Below are positions 11,013 to 21,659 of a stretch of DNA of 64,000 nucleotides, piece after piece. The notes below the pieces were generated by a model. It made no database searches and was not told the DNA's origin. It saw nothing but the letters and a program-made list of their open reading frames with translations. Numbering within the stretch: the stretch's first letter is position 1; each line of letters opens with the position of its first letter. The translations under genes were made by a program, and so were the position numbers. The stretch comes from Lunularia cruciata (lineage: Eukaryota; Streptophyta; Marchantiopsida; Lunulariales; Lunulariaceae), in contig OX419755.1 in the NCBI GenBank assembly GCA_948567375.1, positions 79,130,218 through 79,194,217 on the forward strand, in the 5' to 3' direction.

Positions 11013-13970
11013 AGTTGGTGACGTCCTTGTCGCCAGTGAAGCTTTGAATTCCTGGATGGCCGTATGTGCATTCTGGAGGTGAGAAAGAGGCTCCCAGGTG
11101 GCATCATGAAGGGAAAACCCCTTCCAAAGGACCTTGTACTTCGTATGTTGGCGACGGCCTTGTTGGATATGGCGACGCGCAAGGATACGATCAACTTTGT
11201 ACTCCTCATGATCATTGATAGGGACAGGAAGAGGGGGAGGTTGGACTCAAGAGGAAAAGGAAGAGGGGTTACGAACAAAGGGTTTCAACTTGGAAACATG
11301 AAAGATAGGTTAGATACGCATGTGACAAGGTAAGGCAAGTCGATAAGCAATAGGAGAGACAATTTGGGTGATATCAAAGGGTCTTATCCAATTAGGGGCA
11401 AGTTTACAAACTTGGGTATCAAGTGGTAGAGGGAGGTTACTGGAGGATAGCATGACTTTATCACCAACTTCAAAGGTGAGATCACGACGATGATGGTCCG
11501 CATATTGTTTTTGGCGATTCTAAGCAATAAGGAGGTGAGACTTGGCTTGTTGGAGCGATTGGGATATAGTGGTCAAGAATGTGGAAGTATGAGGAACCTG
11601 AGATGGAGGGGGAGCAAGAAGAGAATCTAGAACAAGCGGATCTTGGCCAAAATTGAGAAAGAAGGGAGAAAATCCGGTGCTTGCCTATTTGGAATTGTTG
11701 TAGGTAAATTCTACAACTGCAAGACATTCATCCCAATTGGTATGGTGGACATTGATAAAGGCCCGCAACATATCCTCCAATGTATGATTTGCACGTTTGG
11801 TTTGTCCATCAGTTTGAGGATGATAGGCCATGGATAAAGCAAGCTTGGTGCCATGTATCTGGAAGAGTGCTTGCCAAAACTTCCCAATAAATCAAGGATC
11901 ACGGTCAGAGATGAGTACACGTGGCATCCCATGATGCTTGAAGACATTGTCAAAGTAGATTTGCACTAAGGTTGGAGCATCCACATTATCATAGGTTGGT
12001 GCCAAGTGGATTTGCTTACTGAGCTTATCCACAAACACCACGATTGCGGTGTGTCCTTGTTTTGTCTTTGGCAAGGATGTGATTAGATCCAAGCTCACAT
12101 GCTCCCAGCAAGCGGATGGAATGGCGAGTGGTTGAAGGAGTCCACTCGGCTTCTGGTTACTGGCCTTGTTACGTTGGCAGCTCTCACACAATCTGACAAA
12201 TTCTCGAACATCTTGTGTCATGTTGGGCCACCACCATTGACGTTGGAGGGTACCCAAGGTCTTGTCCACACCCATGTGACCAGCGATGGGTAAATCATGG
12301 GCTTCTTGAAGGCGCACAAGTCAAAGATCACCTTTGGTTGGAACATAGATCCGATCTGTATGGAATAGAAGGCCTTCCTTGAAGGAGAAGGTGTTGTACT
12401 CCTTGTCACCTGTTGTTAGACGACCATGTACCATTCGGAAGAAGGGATCTTGTTGTAGAGCTAACCAAAACTTGTTATGGATCTTGGGGTCAATTAACAC
12501 CGTTGTAATTGCTGCCGCGATGAGAGGAAGGGACTTCAAATCAGGTTGTCATGATAGAGCATCAGGGATGACATGGAACCGACCTGGTTTGTACTCAAGT
12601 TTGATGTCAAACAATTGAAGTTGCTCTTCCCATTGATGATGTTGACTCTTCATGTGCTCCAGGTGTAAGGTCTGCAACAATGGCTTGTGATCAGTTCGCA
12701 TGATCACTTGTTTCCCCAAGAGATAATGCCTCTATACCTTGGTGGCATATACCATTGCAAGTTGTTCCCAATCTCAAGTAGAGTAATTTCTTTCAGCTGT
12801 ATTTAGTCGGCGAGACACAAAGGCAATGGGATGTAGTCCATCTAGAAATTCTTGTTGCAACACAGCTCCAATTGCAAAGTTAGAAGCATCAAAATCAACC
12901 ACACAAGGTAGTTGAGGATCATATGGTTGAAGAATAGGTCTTGAAGACACCATATGTTTCAACTTCTGGAATGCTTCTTCATGTTTGGTGTTCCATTGGA
13001 AGCTTGAGTTCTTTCCCAAGAGGTCAGTCAATGGTACAGCCACATGAGCATAATAGTGGATGAACTGCCGGTAAAAACTGGCCAATCCATTGAATGCCCG
13101 TACTTTTGTAGCATCCTTTGGGGTAGGCCAATCAGTAATGGCCTTGATCTTCTCTTCTTCCATCCTGATCCCCTCTGATGAGATCTTATGAGCCAAGAAG
13201 GTAACCTCCTTCTGCCAAAAAGCACATTTTGACTTCTTGAAGTAAAATTTCCATTGTCGTATTTGTCTTAGGACTTCTCGCACATGATTCACGTGTTCTG
13301 CCTCTGTCTTGCTATAGATTAAGATATCATCCAAGAACACCACCACTGACCAATCCAATAGTCCATCCAACACCCGATGCATCTAATCCATGAAGACTAC
13401 TGGAGCAGTAGTGAGTCCGAAAGGTAGAACTCTCCACTCAAAATGTCCATACCTTGTGCAAAAGGCAGTCTTTTGCACGTCCTCTCCTTCAATAAGAATT
13501 TGTCAATAGCCACTATGAAGATCAAGCTTGGAAAAGTAGCATGCTCCACTTAATTGATCAAGCAGTTCATCGATCCGAGGCAAGGGATATGCATTCTTCA
13601 CGGTTTGCTTATTGAGCTCACGGTAATCAATACAGAAATGAAGTCCTCCATCCTTCTTTGGAACAAATAGTACCGGTGCTCCCCACGGAGAGGTACTATG
13701 TTGTATGAAATCCTTCTCCAACAACTCTGTAAGTGTTGTTTGCAACTCCTCCAACTCCTTTGGTGAGAGCCGATAGATTGGTCTACTCACTGGAGTACTC
13801 CCTGGCAATAACTCGATCTTGAAGGGCATACCTCGATCAGAGGGTAATCCCTTTGGCAGATCATCCGGAAACACATCTGTAAACTCCTGAACTATCTGAT
13901 CAACCATTGCTTGATGCGGCACCTGGCCCTCCTTAGATTGTTCTTGTGCAATCGGCTTGATCCACACCGC
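11013..13970 (-). pseudogene. pol of H2: RT, RNase H, integrase, chromodomain
   Basis: The best-preserved pol of the window, readable almost continuously on the minus strand with about nine in-frame stops. [13 protein letters not shown] (motif A) and VVVFLDDILIYSK (motif C intact, 13313-13350). RNase H: VVDFDASNFAIGAVLQQ. Integrase: HHCC finger (H-M-G-V-D-K, C-E-S-C at about 12190), catalytic SLDLIT, VLISDRD and the Glu of DECLAVVEF, the D,D-35-E triad. Chromodomain at about 11070-11215: YKVDRILARR, YKVLWKGF, ATWEPLSHL. The longest open stretches are 12774-13382 and 13503-13967. It would convert RNA to DNA and insert it into chromatin marked for the chromodomain. Confidence 0.94.
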
Positions 13971-13976
13971 AATACA

Positions 13977-14160
13977 GACTTATCTTCCTCCAAAGCTTGC
14001 TCTATGGCTGCTTCATTAACAAAATTCCCTTCTAGGGACTCATCTCTCTTCCAAGCTTGCTCCATGGTTGCCTTCTTGGCAAACTTCCCATCTTGGGACT
14101 CATCTCCCTTCCAGATTTGCTCTATGGCTACCTTCTCAACAAACTTCCCATCTTGGGACT
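13977..14160 (-). repeat. Three 20-residue repeats in the H2 protease-RT linker
   Basis: Minus-strand coding units SQDGKFVEKVAIEQ, SQDGKFAKKATMEQA and SLEGNFVNEAAIEQA, spaced 60 bp, match the array in H1 at 1156-1335. They lie between the protease and RT. Confidence 0.85.
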
Positions 14161-14176
14161 GACTATTCTTAGGTGT

Positions 14177-14596
14177 CTAACTCAAAGGTGCCAGACAACC
14201 TAATCGGAAATTCCTACCTTGTTGTAGTACTTGAATTTGACGTCGGGTCCAATCAAATTGAACCTTATGACTTTCAAGCCAAGGTAGACCCAAAATGATA
14301 TCATAGTGTAGAGGTGCCACTACAAACCTCATACACTCCAAATACTCCTTCCCAATCTTGAAAGGAATAGGATACGAGGTGCGGAATGCAGAACCTTTTC
14401 TACCATCCGCCATCATCAAACTACTTCCAATCACTGGCTTGATAGGAATCCCCAATTCCTTTGCTACTTGCATAGATATGCAATTCTCTGAACTTCCAAA
14501 ATCAACCAAAATCCTACAACCCCGATTAGATATCATACCTTGCAAGTGAAGCAAACTTGCATAGGTTGAGCCTTCAATCCCATTGGAACTAATCAA
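14177..14596 (-). pseudogene. Retropepsin-like protease of H2
   Basis: 139-residue open stretch. RILVDFGSSEN is the active-site strand (D-F-G-S instead of D-S/T-G), and LGLPWLESHKVQFDW closes the domain before the repeat linker. It would process the gag-pol polyprotein. The Ser-to-Phe change matches Tyr in H1, so it may predate both copies. Confidence in activity is low. Confidence 0.85.
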
Positions 14597-14649
14597 GCTC
14601 CCAGTAGGCGGCTCAAAATCTCCTATTGGGATTCTTTGTTTCCCTTATC

Positions 14650-15522
14650 ATTCTGTTCCACAAACTCCATCTGGGCAACTTGTCGAGGTCACCCATTCCT
14701 AAATGGACATTCAGCAATACGATGTCCAACTTGGCAACAATAAAAGCAACCTCCATTTTGTCGTAATCTTTCTCTATCTGCTATGCCAAGTGGTCTTTGT
14801 TGGATAGCATCAATCTCCATTGGTACCGGTTCTTCCACTTGTGGTACTGGTAGGTTTTGTGTAGGTCGAAGTCGAGACCAAGTTGTCGCAACTAAGGAAT
14901 CAAAATGCTCAGCCAATTGCATGGCTTCTTCTACGTTCTATGGCTCTCGCATAGTCACCTCCAATCTGGTTTGTGACTTCAATCCTTGCACAAATCGATC
15001 CAGAACTTCACCTTCTTGGATATCTAGAATTTGCATGATGATATTTTGAAATTGTGTGATGTAGCTTCTCACCGAGCCAATCTACCTTAACTCCGCCAAT
15101 TTATCTTGTGTAGCTTGGATGGCATTTATAGTCTGAAATCGACCAAGTATTTCATCCTTGAATTCTGCCCATGTCAAAATCGGTGTAACAATTTGTCGTT
15201 CAGCTCTTTCTACTCGGAATCACCACCAAAGTTTTGCCATGCTATCCAATTGGCTAGAAGCCAAGAGAATTTGTTTCTACTCGTCTTGAAGATTGGTGGC
15301 TTCAAAGTAACGTTCACAGTCAAACACAAAATTCTCCATTGTGCTTGGAAGATTCTTGCCTTCAAACACCTTGGGTTTCGGAGATCAAATGTGATCTTCT
15401 GTATCTTGAACTGGCGCTCTCTCTATCTGTTCTCGTCGTTGCTGGTCTCGTTCATCCAACAATCGAGTAAGATGCTCAATTTGTTGTTGCATTGCAAGGA
15501 TAACATCCGGTATTGCCGCCAT
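14650..15522 (-). pseudogene. gag of H2
   Basis: Starts at ATG 15522 (MAAIPDVILAMQQQ), followed by a charged heptad-like stretch (EHLTRLLDERDQQRREQ) that may be a coiled coil. The capsid region contains FVQGLKSQTRLEV, and the zinc knuckle CFYCCQVGHRIAEC (CX2CX4HX4C, intact, about 14700-14755) ends the protein. About six in-frame stops. The start is placed about 260 bp after the primer site. Confidence 0.87.
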
Positions 15523-15777
15523 TGCTACTTATCTATTCCCCTACCCTCAATTTATCTAGTTGATTAACACATAGATACAACAAGTCCACCGTTCTCCATA
15601 AGTTACAACTGGAAGTATCAAGGGTTCCTCCGACACGATGATCATATGTAGAAAATCTTGCCCAAAGCATGAGGTGATGAATTGTGTGAAACAATGCTTT
15701 GGTAATATCTGGACATAAAAGTCCCAATGGTTTGGCGAAAGTGGATTTGGTGGTCCATAAATTCCATCCATCCCATT

Positions 15778-15792
15778 CCTGCTCTGATACCA
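15778..15792 (-). other. Primer binding site of H2 (tRNA-iMet type)
   Basis: The minus strand reads TGGTATCAGAGCAGG, one base after the 5' LTR end. This is the standard plant initiator-methionine tRNA complement used to prime minus-strand DNA. Confidence 0.95.
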
Positions 15793-15898
15793 ATGTAAAA
15801 GACCAAAACCAAGGAGAGAAATAGGAGAATGGAAACTCACATTGGGACACTTGAATGAGTGAAAACTCCGAATGCCTAGCATGAGCTTTGGCTTTGGT

Positions 15899-15906
15899 AT
15901 TTATAG
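15899..15906 (-). promoter_or_regulatory. TATA box of the H2 5' LTR
   Basis: The minus strand reads TATAAATA about 105 bp before the LTR end, downstream of the heat-shock-like clusters. It is conserved in all family-H LTRs here (for example about 24492). Confidence 0.75.
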
Positions 15907-16035
15907 GTAGCATACAAGGTCCTTGAGAAGCTTCCTCAAGCCGCTTTCTTAGAGTGCAAGCCAAGTTAACTAGGAAGCTTCTCAAGAAGCTTCCTTCTAG
16001 AAGCTGCCTACTTTGCATGCAAGCTAAGCTAGTTG

Positions 16036-16062
16036 GAAGCTTCTAGAAGCTTCCTTCTAGAA
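16036..16062. promoter_or_regulatory. Heat-shock-element-like array in the H2 LTR
   Basis: GAA at 16036, TTC at 16041, GAA at 16046, TTC at 16051: four alternating units at the exact 5-bp spacing of heat-shock-factor sites, then TTC 16055 and GAA 16060. They lie in U3 upstream of the TATA box. HSF binding itself is inferred. Confidence 0.65.
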
Positions 16063-16124
16063 GCTACTTACTTAAGGTGCAAGCTAAGCTAACCGGGAAG
16101 CTTCCCAAGAAGCTTCCTAGATAC

Positions 16125-16137
16125 TTCTGGAATATTC
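16125..16137. promoter_or_regulatory. Three-unit heat-shock element in the H2 LTR
   Basis: TTCTGGAATATTC fits TTCnnGAAnnTTC perfectly. The same site is present in the 3' LTR (with CG in the spacer) and in the solo LTR at 24288-24300. Confidence 0.7.
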
Positions 16138-16212
16138 TAGGCTACTTTGTCTTATGTGCTACTTCGTAAGCCCAACTAACTTTGTCGCTAAACTCCATAT
16201 TGTTACACTATT

Positions 16213-18691
16213 GATGAGACTATATCTTCCTTACGCTCATTACATCCTATAGTAATAGTGGGACTACCACTAGAGGTATTAGATTATCAGCCTGAGCAGC
16301 CTTTATGTCTTGATAGATCGCTATTTTCACAAGCATTGTGCACTGCCCCTCGCCTTTCCTCAAGAGGCTTGTTAGGGATGGTTTATGAGCACCTTAAAGA
16401 TTGCTTCCAGGGAGATGATCCTTTTAGTGGTTTTACCAGGTGTTTCAAGTGGCTGCAGCAGTAGCAAGAGGAGACATTCTTATGTCTGTTAGTTAGATGT
16501 TAGGTGCTAGATGACTTCTCACAATGGAGGACACAAGGGGCATTAGACCAATTGCTATTGGAGAGATCTTTTTGCATTTGGTCAGTCATACCATTGTCCT
16601 TTAGCATCATTCTCACTTTTGATAGCACCTTAGTCTATATCAATTTGGAGTAGCTACATCTGGAGGATGTGAGGCTATATCTCTAAGCATTAGAGCACTC
16701 CTAGATATCCATCCAGAGTGATCGTCCTACAAGTGGATGTTGAGAATGCATTTAATAGCATCTCATGGGCATCTATCGTTAGAGAGCTTAGAGAGGTTGG
16801 TGGATCCTTGGCGAGTCTCATTCCTTTTTTGCGGTCTTTTTATGGCTCTCTTGCTTCCTTTTACTACCAGCATGGTGGTTCACATGAGGGGGTCACTATC
16901 TTGGAGTCAGCTGTTGGTACACATTAGGGAGATCCTTTGGAGTGGAGGGGGGTGCCTTATTTGCCATGGCTCACTTTAGAGCTCTCCTATCTACTACTTT
17001 GGCTATGCCAAGTTGTGTATTTCTCTCCTTGGCATATAATACACACATCGTAGGCCCTGTAGATCAAATTAGGCAAGCCTTTGACTACTTGACTACCTGG
17101 CTACATCTAGTAGGCTTGAGAGTCAAGTGTCAAAGTGTAGAGCATGTTCCCCTTTAGGTATCCCTCTCCACCTTGAGCTTCCAGAGGGGTGCATCACATC
17201 TACAGATGGACTCCATGTTCTTGGAGTGCCAATAGGATTGGAGGATTTTGTCACATGCTTCCTAGACGTTGCCCTTGCAGAGGATGTTCTCCATGTGGAT
17301 GACCTTCCATTACTAAGAGATCCACAAGTGGCATTTGGTATACTCTCCTCTAGTATTGCTCGTTGACCATCCTACCTCATCCGTACAGTTCTCCCCTTAC
17401 CATCCTTCTCATCACGTTTGAGAGCATCTGATAGGAGGATTATGGAAGTCTTTGGTGATATTATTGGACCATGGACTTTTGAGTGTGTGATAGGGGATTT
17501 GGCACATAGACAAATGGCTCTGCCAATCTCATGTGGTGGGATTGGCTTGTTATCTATAGAAGAGACGACACCTATAGCATTTTTGGGTAGTTGGGCTCTC
17601 TCGGCACTCCTACTTTCCTCTTGTTTTGTGGTTGTTGATAGGCTGGTGTTGGGGACTTATGTGATAAAGGTGGAGGGAGGATCATTTTCTCTCTAGTTGT
17701 TATTGCAATAGATGGGAGAAAGTCTATCACTGCAAGCACAAGAGGATTTTCCACCTTTTGCTTCACTATCATCAGATTGGCTAGAGGTTTATAATCTTCC
17801 TTGATGGAGCGACAGTGTAAGCATACACTACATTCTCTCTTAGTCAACTCATCCATTCTTGAGGCTACTAGAGCATGTCTTTGCTCTTGCTCTGGCAAGG
17901 GTGCAGGCTCTTGGATCCTAGCTTGAACATACATTAGGGCATTTTGACTTGCACAAACTACTTTCTCTACAACAATGAGGTTTTGCCTAGGTTTGGTCCA
18001 CCTATCTGCATCTTCATTACTCACTTGTGAGTGTGGTTCTACACTAGATGCAGCAGCGGTCCACATGACATGGTGTTCTTTTAGAGGACAGAGGATAGCT
18101 ACCCATGATGCCATTAGGGACATATTGTATGCTATGGCACAAGAGAGTGGATACTTGGCTTGGAGGGAGCATTTGTATGCTTTGTAGACCACACGTGTTA
18201 GGGCAGACTTATACTTGGTTTGAGATGATTAGGTGACAGTAGTGGATGTTGTGGTTATGGACCCTACGTGAGATATAGTTTCAGAGGGAGTGATTACCCA
18301 TCCCCTTAGATGGGCAGCGAGTGCAGCAGCAAGTTGCAAGGTCACCAAGTATAGGAGCATGCAATGAGGTCACCTCTTTGTTCCTCTAGCCTTGGAGTTA
18401 TATGGAGCAATGGACACGGCATTTGAAACATTTTTCAAGGAGTGCACGAGAGCTTATCATGTTAGGCGTCAAGGAGTACCACTCTCACTCTCATACTTTG
18501 TAGCATATTTTAGAAAGCATGTGTCCCATGCTCTACAGAGAGCAGTGGCTGGTGCAATCCATAGGAGAGCAATCACATTAGGTGATGTTTCTTTGGATGC
18601 TCTAGTTGTGTGTAGACCGTACAACTTGCATAGCTTTGATATCTTAGGTGCGGTAGGGCAGATTTCTCATATAGACTCTATTGGGGGTTAG
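16213..18691 (+). pseudogene. LINE-R ORF: reverse transcriptase, CCHC finger, restriction-like endonuclease
   Basis: The ORF starts left of H2 (about 10515-10583) and continues from 16213. RT: GMVYEHLKDCF, then LQVDVENAFNSI (motif A, Asp at 16736), GDPL and GGALFAMAHFRAL (motif B, broken by a TAG and a frameshift near 16940), AYNTHIVGP (motif C; the usual ADD is AYN at 17035). Then VLGVPIG, a CCHC finger C-E-C-x9-H-x3-C (18026-18076), RIATHDAIRD, and a nuclease signature R-A-D-x12-D (18200-18247) with K-x3-K-Y (18338-18352). RT before CCHC and R(P)D...D..K is the layout of R2/CRE/NeSL-type non-LTR elements. Plant LINEs usually carry an N-terminal APE nuclease instead. Confidence 0.82.
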
Positions 18692-18871
18692 CTCCATATT
18701 ACCTTTCATGTCTCTCCGTTGTACGGCTTGATAGGGTCTTCTCATCCTTCATTTTTCCTGTGCAATTGCCTTCTTCATCTACTTAGTCCATCATGTATAA
18801 CATCCTTCTAGATGTTACCAAACCAAATTTCATTTCTAGATCATGTGTCTAGCTATTGGTATTATACATGG

Positions 18872-19640
18872 CCAACCAAGGTAACTAAAGATCCCAATCT
18901 CCCAAGTGGCCTCTCTGCAAACCATACTTTCACAACCCTCTCTTCACCGTCTGAACCACCTTCTTTGCTAAGCCATCTGCCTCAAGGTGATCTTGGGAGG
19001 TAATACAATGATCAATCCAAGCCTTGTCGCACAAGACCTAAAACTCCCTAAGAACTTTGTACCTTGATTAGTCAAAACCTCAATTGGTGCACCAAAATGA
19101 CTAAGAACCCAATCTAGGAACAAATAAGCCATCCCTTCACTGGACTTGTCAAGAAGTGCCACCAACTCAATCCACTTGAAGAAGTGCTTCACCATCACCA
19201 AAACATATCGATGATGTCTCACTGTCAATGGAAAAGTTCCAACAAAGTCCAAACTCCAACGGTAATCCAATCCCATGATAGGTAATGGGTGTATGGCTTA
19301 GGAGCATTGAATGATGCTCTAACTTGGTCACAAACCACACATCCGGTAACAAATTATTGTACCTCAATCTGCATACCGTCCCACCAATTATGACTTTGAA
19401 ATAAAGTATATGTACGCTTTTCTCCAAAATTTCCTAGCTCCTCATGAGCATGATGGACCAACTGTGGTTTCTGAGATGGAAGTGGTACTATGTACACTCT
19501 ACCATCCTCCTATACCCGAAGAAGGTCTTTGCCCTCCAATATGAACCACCTAGCTTGCTAAAGGACACGATCTATCTCCTTGGCCCCAATTGTGCCACCC
19601 ACACTACCAATGCAAAGATAGTCCATCACTAAGATATCAT
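18872..19640 (-). pseudogene. Integrase core of M2
   Basis: Minus strand: WSLDFVGTFPLT (first catalytic Asp), YVLVMVKHFFKWIE, HFGAPIEVL and TNQGTKFLGSF (second Asp position, now Asn). Stretch 18968-19276. The N-terminal zinc-finger part is at about 19300-19640. It continues across the solo T LTR into the tail at 9819. It would catalyse strand transfer of element DNA; the Asp-to-Asn change inactivates this copy. Confidence 0.87.
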
Positions 19641-19899
19641 CATGAATGTCTTGCTAAATTGTACCAACATCTTCACTCTCTAGATCTGTGACCGCAATAA
19701 CTCCTCCTGTATGCATTGAGAGAGATACCACCAAAGCCTCAAAAACTATATAGAGAAAGATAGATGCATGCCAACTTGGCACCATCTCCTCATTTGTCTC
19801 ACCATGCCAACATGCTCTAGTTTGATCGTGCTAGTTGGGACATGGGTTTCTACTCAACCCATCTGCATCATAGTTCACCACTCTAGGTCTATGAATAAT

Positions 19900-21330
19900 T
19901 ATGAAATCATACTCCTGTAAAATTAAACCCATTATGCAAGCTTCCCTTTAATCTTGTCATCAACTCCACTCCATCAACCACTTCAATGACTGATGATCAC
20001 TAATGAGAGTAAAGGGGTTACCAAATAGGGAACATCAGAAATGTGCTACTGCCCAAACTGCTGCCAAGCACTCTCCCTCATATGAACTATACTTTTCCTC
20101 TGTTGGAATTGGAGCGACTAGCATAGGCCACCATAAACTCCTTCCCCTTATCATCATGTTGGGTGAGCACTACTCCAAGCCCCAACATACTCCAATCAGT
20201 GTGAACTTGAAATGGTCATCCTCTAGTCAATCTCCTCAAAATAGGAGTAGATGTCAACCTCTCGTTGAGCTCTAAAAAGCTCTCTTGTACTCATCTCCCC
20301 AACACCACTCCAATGTAAGCTTGGTCAGCTTTGTCAAGGCCTTGGCAATGGCACTAAATCTTCTAACATAATGGCAATAGAAGTTTGCCAACCCCAAGAA
20401 TGCTCACACTCTGCTCACATCCATAGCCTCGGAATATGCACAATAGCCTCCACCTTGGTCTGTTGAACACCAAGTCCTCCGGGGTACATAGTGTGACTCA
20501 AATACTCAACCTGCTCATGGAAGAACCTACACTTCCCATGATGTAATTTTAGTCCATGAGATCTCAAACTCTCAAACACCTCCAACAATTGTCTCTCATG
20601 TTCCTCCACAATAGTGCTCTAGACCAAAATTTCATCAATATAGCACCAAGCAAAATTCAATCCAACTAAGATCTTATCCATGACCCTCTAGAACTCAGCA
20701 AAGGATTCTTTAACCCAAATGGTAAGAATCTCCACTAATATAACACATCCTTACCATGAGGATCAATAGCCCAAAATGTTATCTTGGACTTATCCTACGC
20801 CTTAATCAACAACTGATGATATCCTACTTAAAGATCCAAAGTACTAAAGACCTTTGCATGCCCCAATCGCATCAAAGATCTCCTTTGGTGTATTGCATGG
20901 CATACCAATTAACCCTAGTTTGTTGGTTGATAGGATGGTAATTTCCACATATCCGCCTATTTGTGTAGTTGCTAGGCATATCCTTCTTGGCTGGCATCAC
21001 TATAGTTGATGCATACTCTCTATGTGAAATCTCCACCAAACCAGCCTCAAAAAGGTCTCTACTCCAACCCTGAATCAATGTCTCTCAATATCATTATATC
21101 AATAAGGATGCCAGCCAATTGGTGTATCGCTTGTCAACTCAATCCAAATACTAGGTCCTTTTAGAGCACCCAAATCCTTCATATTGAAGGCAAAACAACT
21201 CATGTAGCTCCTCAAGAACCTCCAAACTCTTTGTATTTCCTCTCTTGTAGGCTTAGGTCCAAGATCTGACTTCCAAGCATCCTTTGTAATTGTCGTAGGA
21301 GTAGAAGACATATTGATTGGCTACTATACT
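19900..21330 (-). pseudogene. Reverse transcriptase and RNase H of M2
   Basis: RNase H at about 19980-20280 (SSYEGECLAAVWAV and SDHQSLKWLME). RT at 20400-21330: GALKGPSIWIELT (N-terminal), CYIDEILV at 20631-20642 (YIDD turned to YIDE) and KCRFFHEQVEYLSH. Stretches 20415-20609 and 21099-21311 are open. Order and spacing equal M1 and M3. Confidence 0.88.
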
Positions 21331-21659
21331 TGGCCCTTGGGAGCAGTAGTGTCATGCCCTTGACCACTAGAGGTCCCAACCTCTGTGTGAAAAACTCACT
21401 CCACTCTGGCTGCAAGCTTCACACATCATCTAGCAGCATCCCAAGTAGACCAAGGGTGTAATCCAAGTAGCCCATGCTCACCCGGATGGACTCCAAGTAG
21501 ACCACTCTCCCTAGTAGCCATTGGCTATGTCTCAAGAATACACTATCCACTTGGTCCATCACCCCAGCATGTGCTTGAATCATCTCAATAGGCACACGGC
21601 TCACAAGTGTCCAAGTGGTGATGCCTATCAAGTGCATCTTACTTTGCTCTGCCAAGCCA

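Larger units (their letters stand above)
10584..16207 (-). mobile_element. Complete chromovirus H2
   Basis: 5,624-bp element with two 414-bp LTRs, a perfect tRNA-iMet-type primer site, gag, protease, RT, RNase H, integrase, chromodomain and PPT. CTATT lies on both sides (10579-10583 and 16208-16212). Removing the element restores the LINE-R reading (MASPI joined to DETI). Hand alignment of the two LTRs gives 11 differences, mostly transitions, so it is the youngest full element here. Pol still has about nine premature stops, so it is non-autonomous. Confidence 0.96.
15794..16207 (-). repeat. 5' LTR of H2
   Basis: 414 bp in reverse orientation. U3 (from 16207 downward) holds the heat-shock-element clusters, then a TATAAATA box at 15899-15906, leaving about 105 bp of R-U5 before the primer site. 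Confidence 0.96.
10464..18776 (+). mobile_element. Non-LTR retrotransposon LINE-R, split by H2
   Basis: ATCTACTTAG occurs at 10454-10463 and 18777-18786, a perfect 10-bp target duplication inside the T LTR. Removing H2 and its 5-bp duplication leaves about 2.7 kb on the plus strand, with one degenerate ORF for RT, CCHC and endonuclease. There are no LTRs. The 3' UTR runs from about 18692 and contains GGCTTGATAGGGTCTTC, also found in the other LINE-R pieces. The copy may be 5' truncated. Confidence 0.88.
9820..18866 (-). repeat. Solo LTR of family T in M2, itself split by LINE-R
   Basis: Left piece 9820-10463 and right piece 18777-18866 make one reversed T LTR of about 724 bp (long form with the duplicated start). 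CATGG lies at 9815-9819 and 18867-18871, a perfect target duplication, and joining the flanks restores the integrase sequence seen uninterrupted in M3 (about 55300). The terminal TG/CA bases have mutated (CATAATAC at left, ATTATA at right). Confidence 0.93.

Noticed and set aside
15533-16018. 161-codon open frame across the H2 LTR, with similar frames in other family-H LTRs (3743-3973, 10554-10775, 24485-24817)
   Set aside because: The frames lie in U3-R of the LTR, are shared only because the LTRs are copies, cross LTR borders into unrelated sequence, and show no domain.
17572-18192. 206-codon minus-strand frame
   Set aside because: It is antisense to the LINE-R RT/CCHC region, whose plus-strand reading has recognisable motifs.
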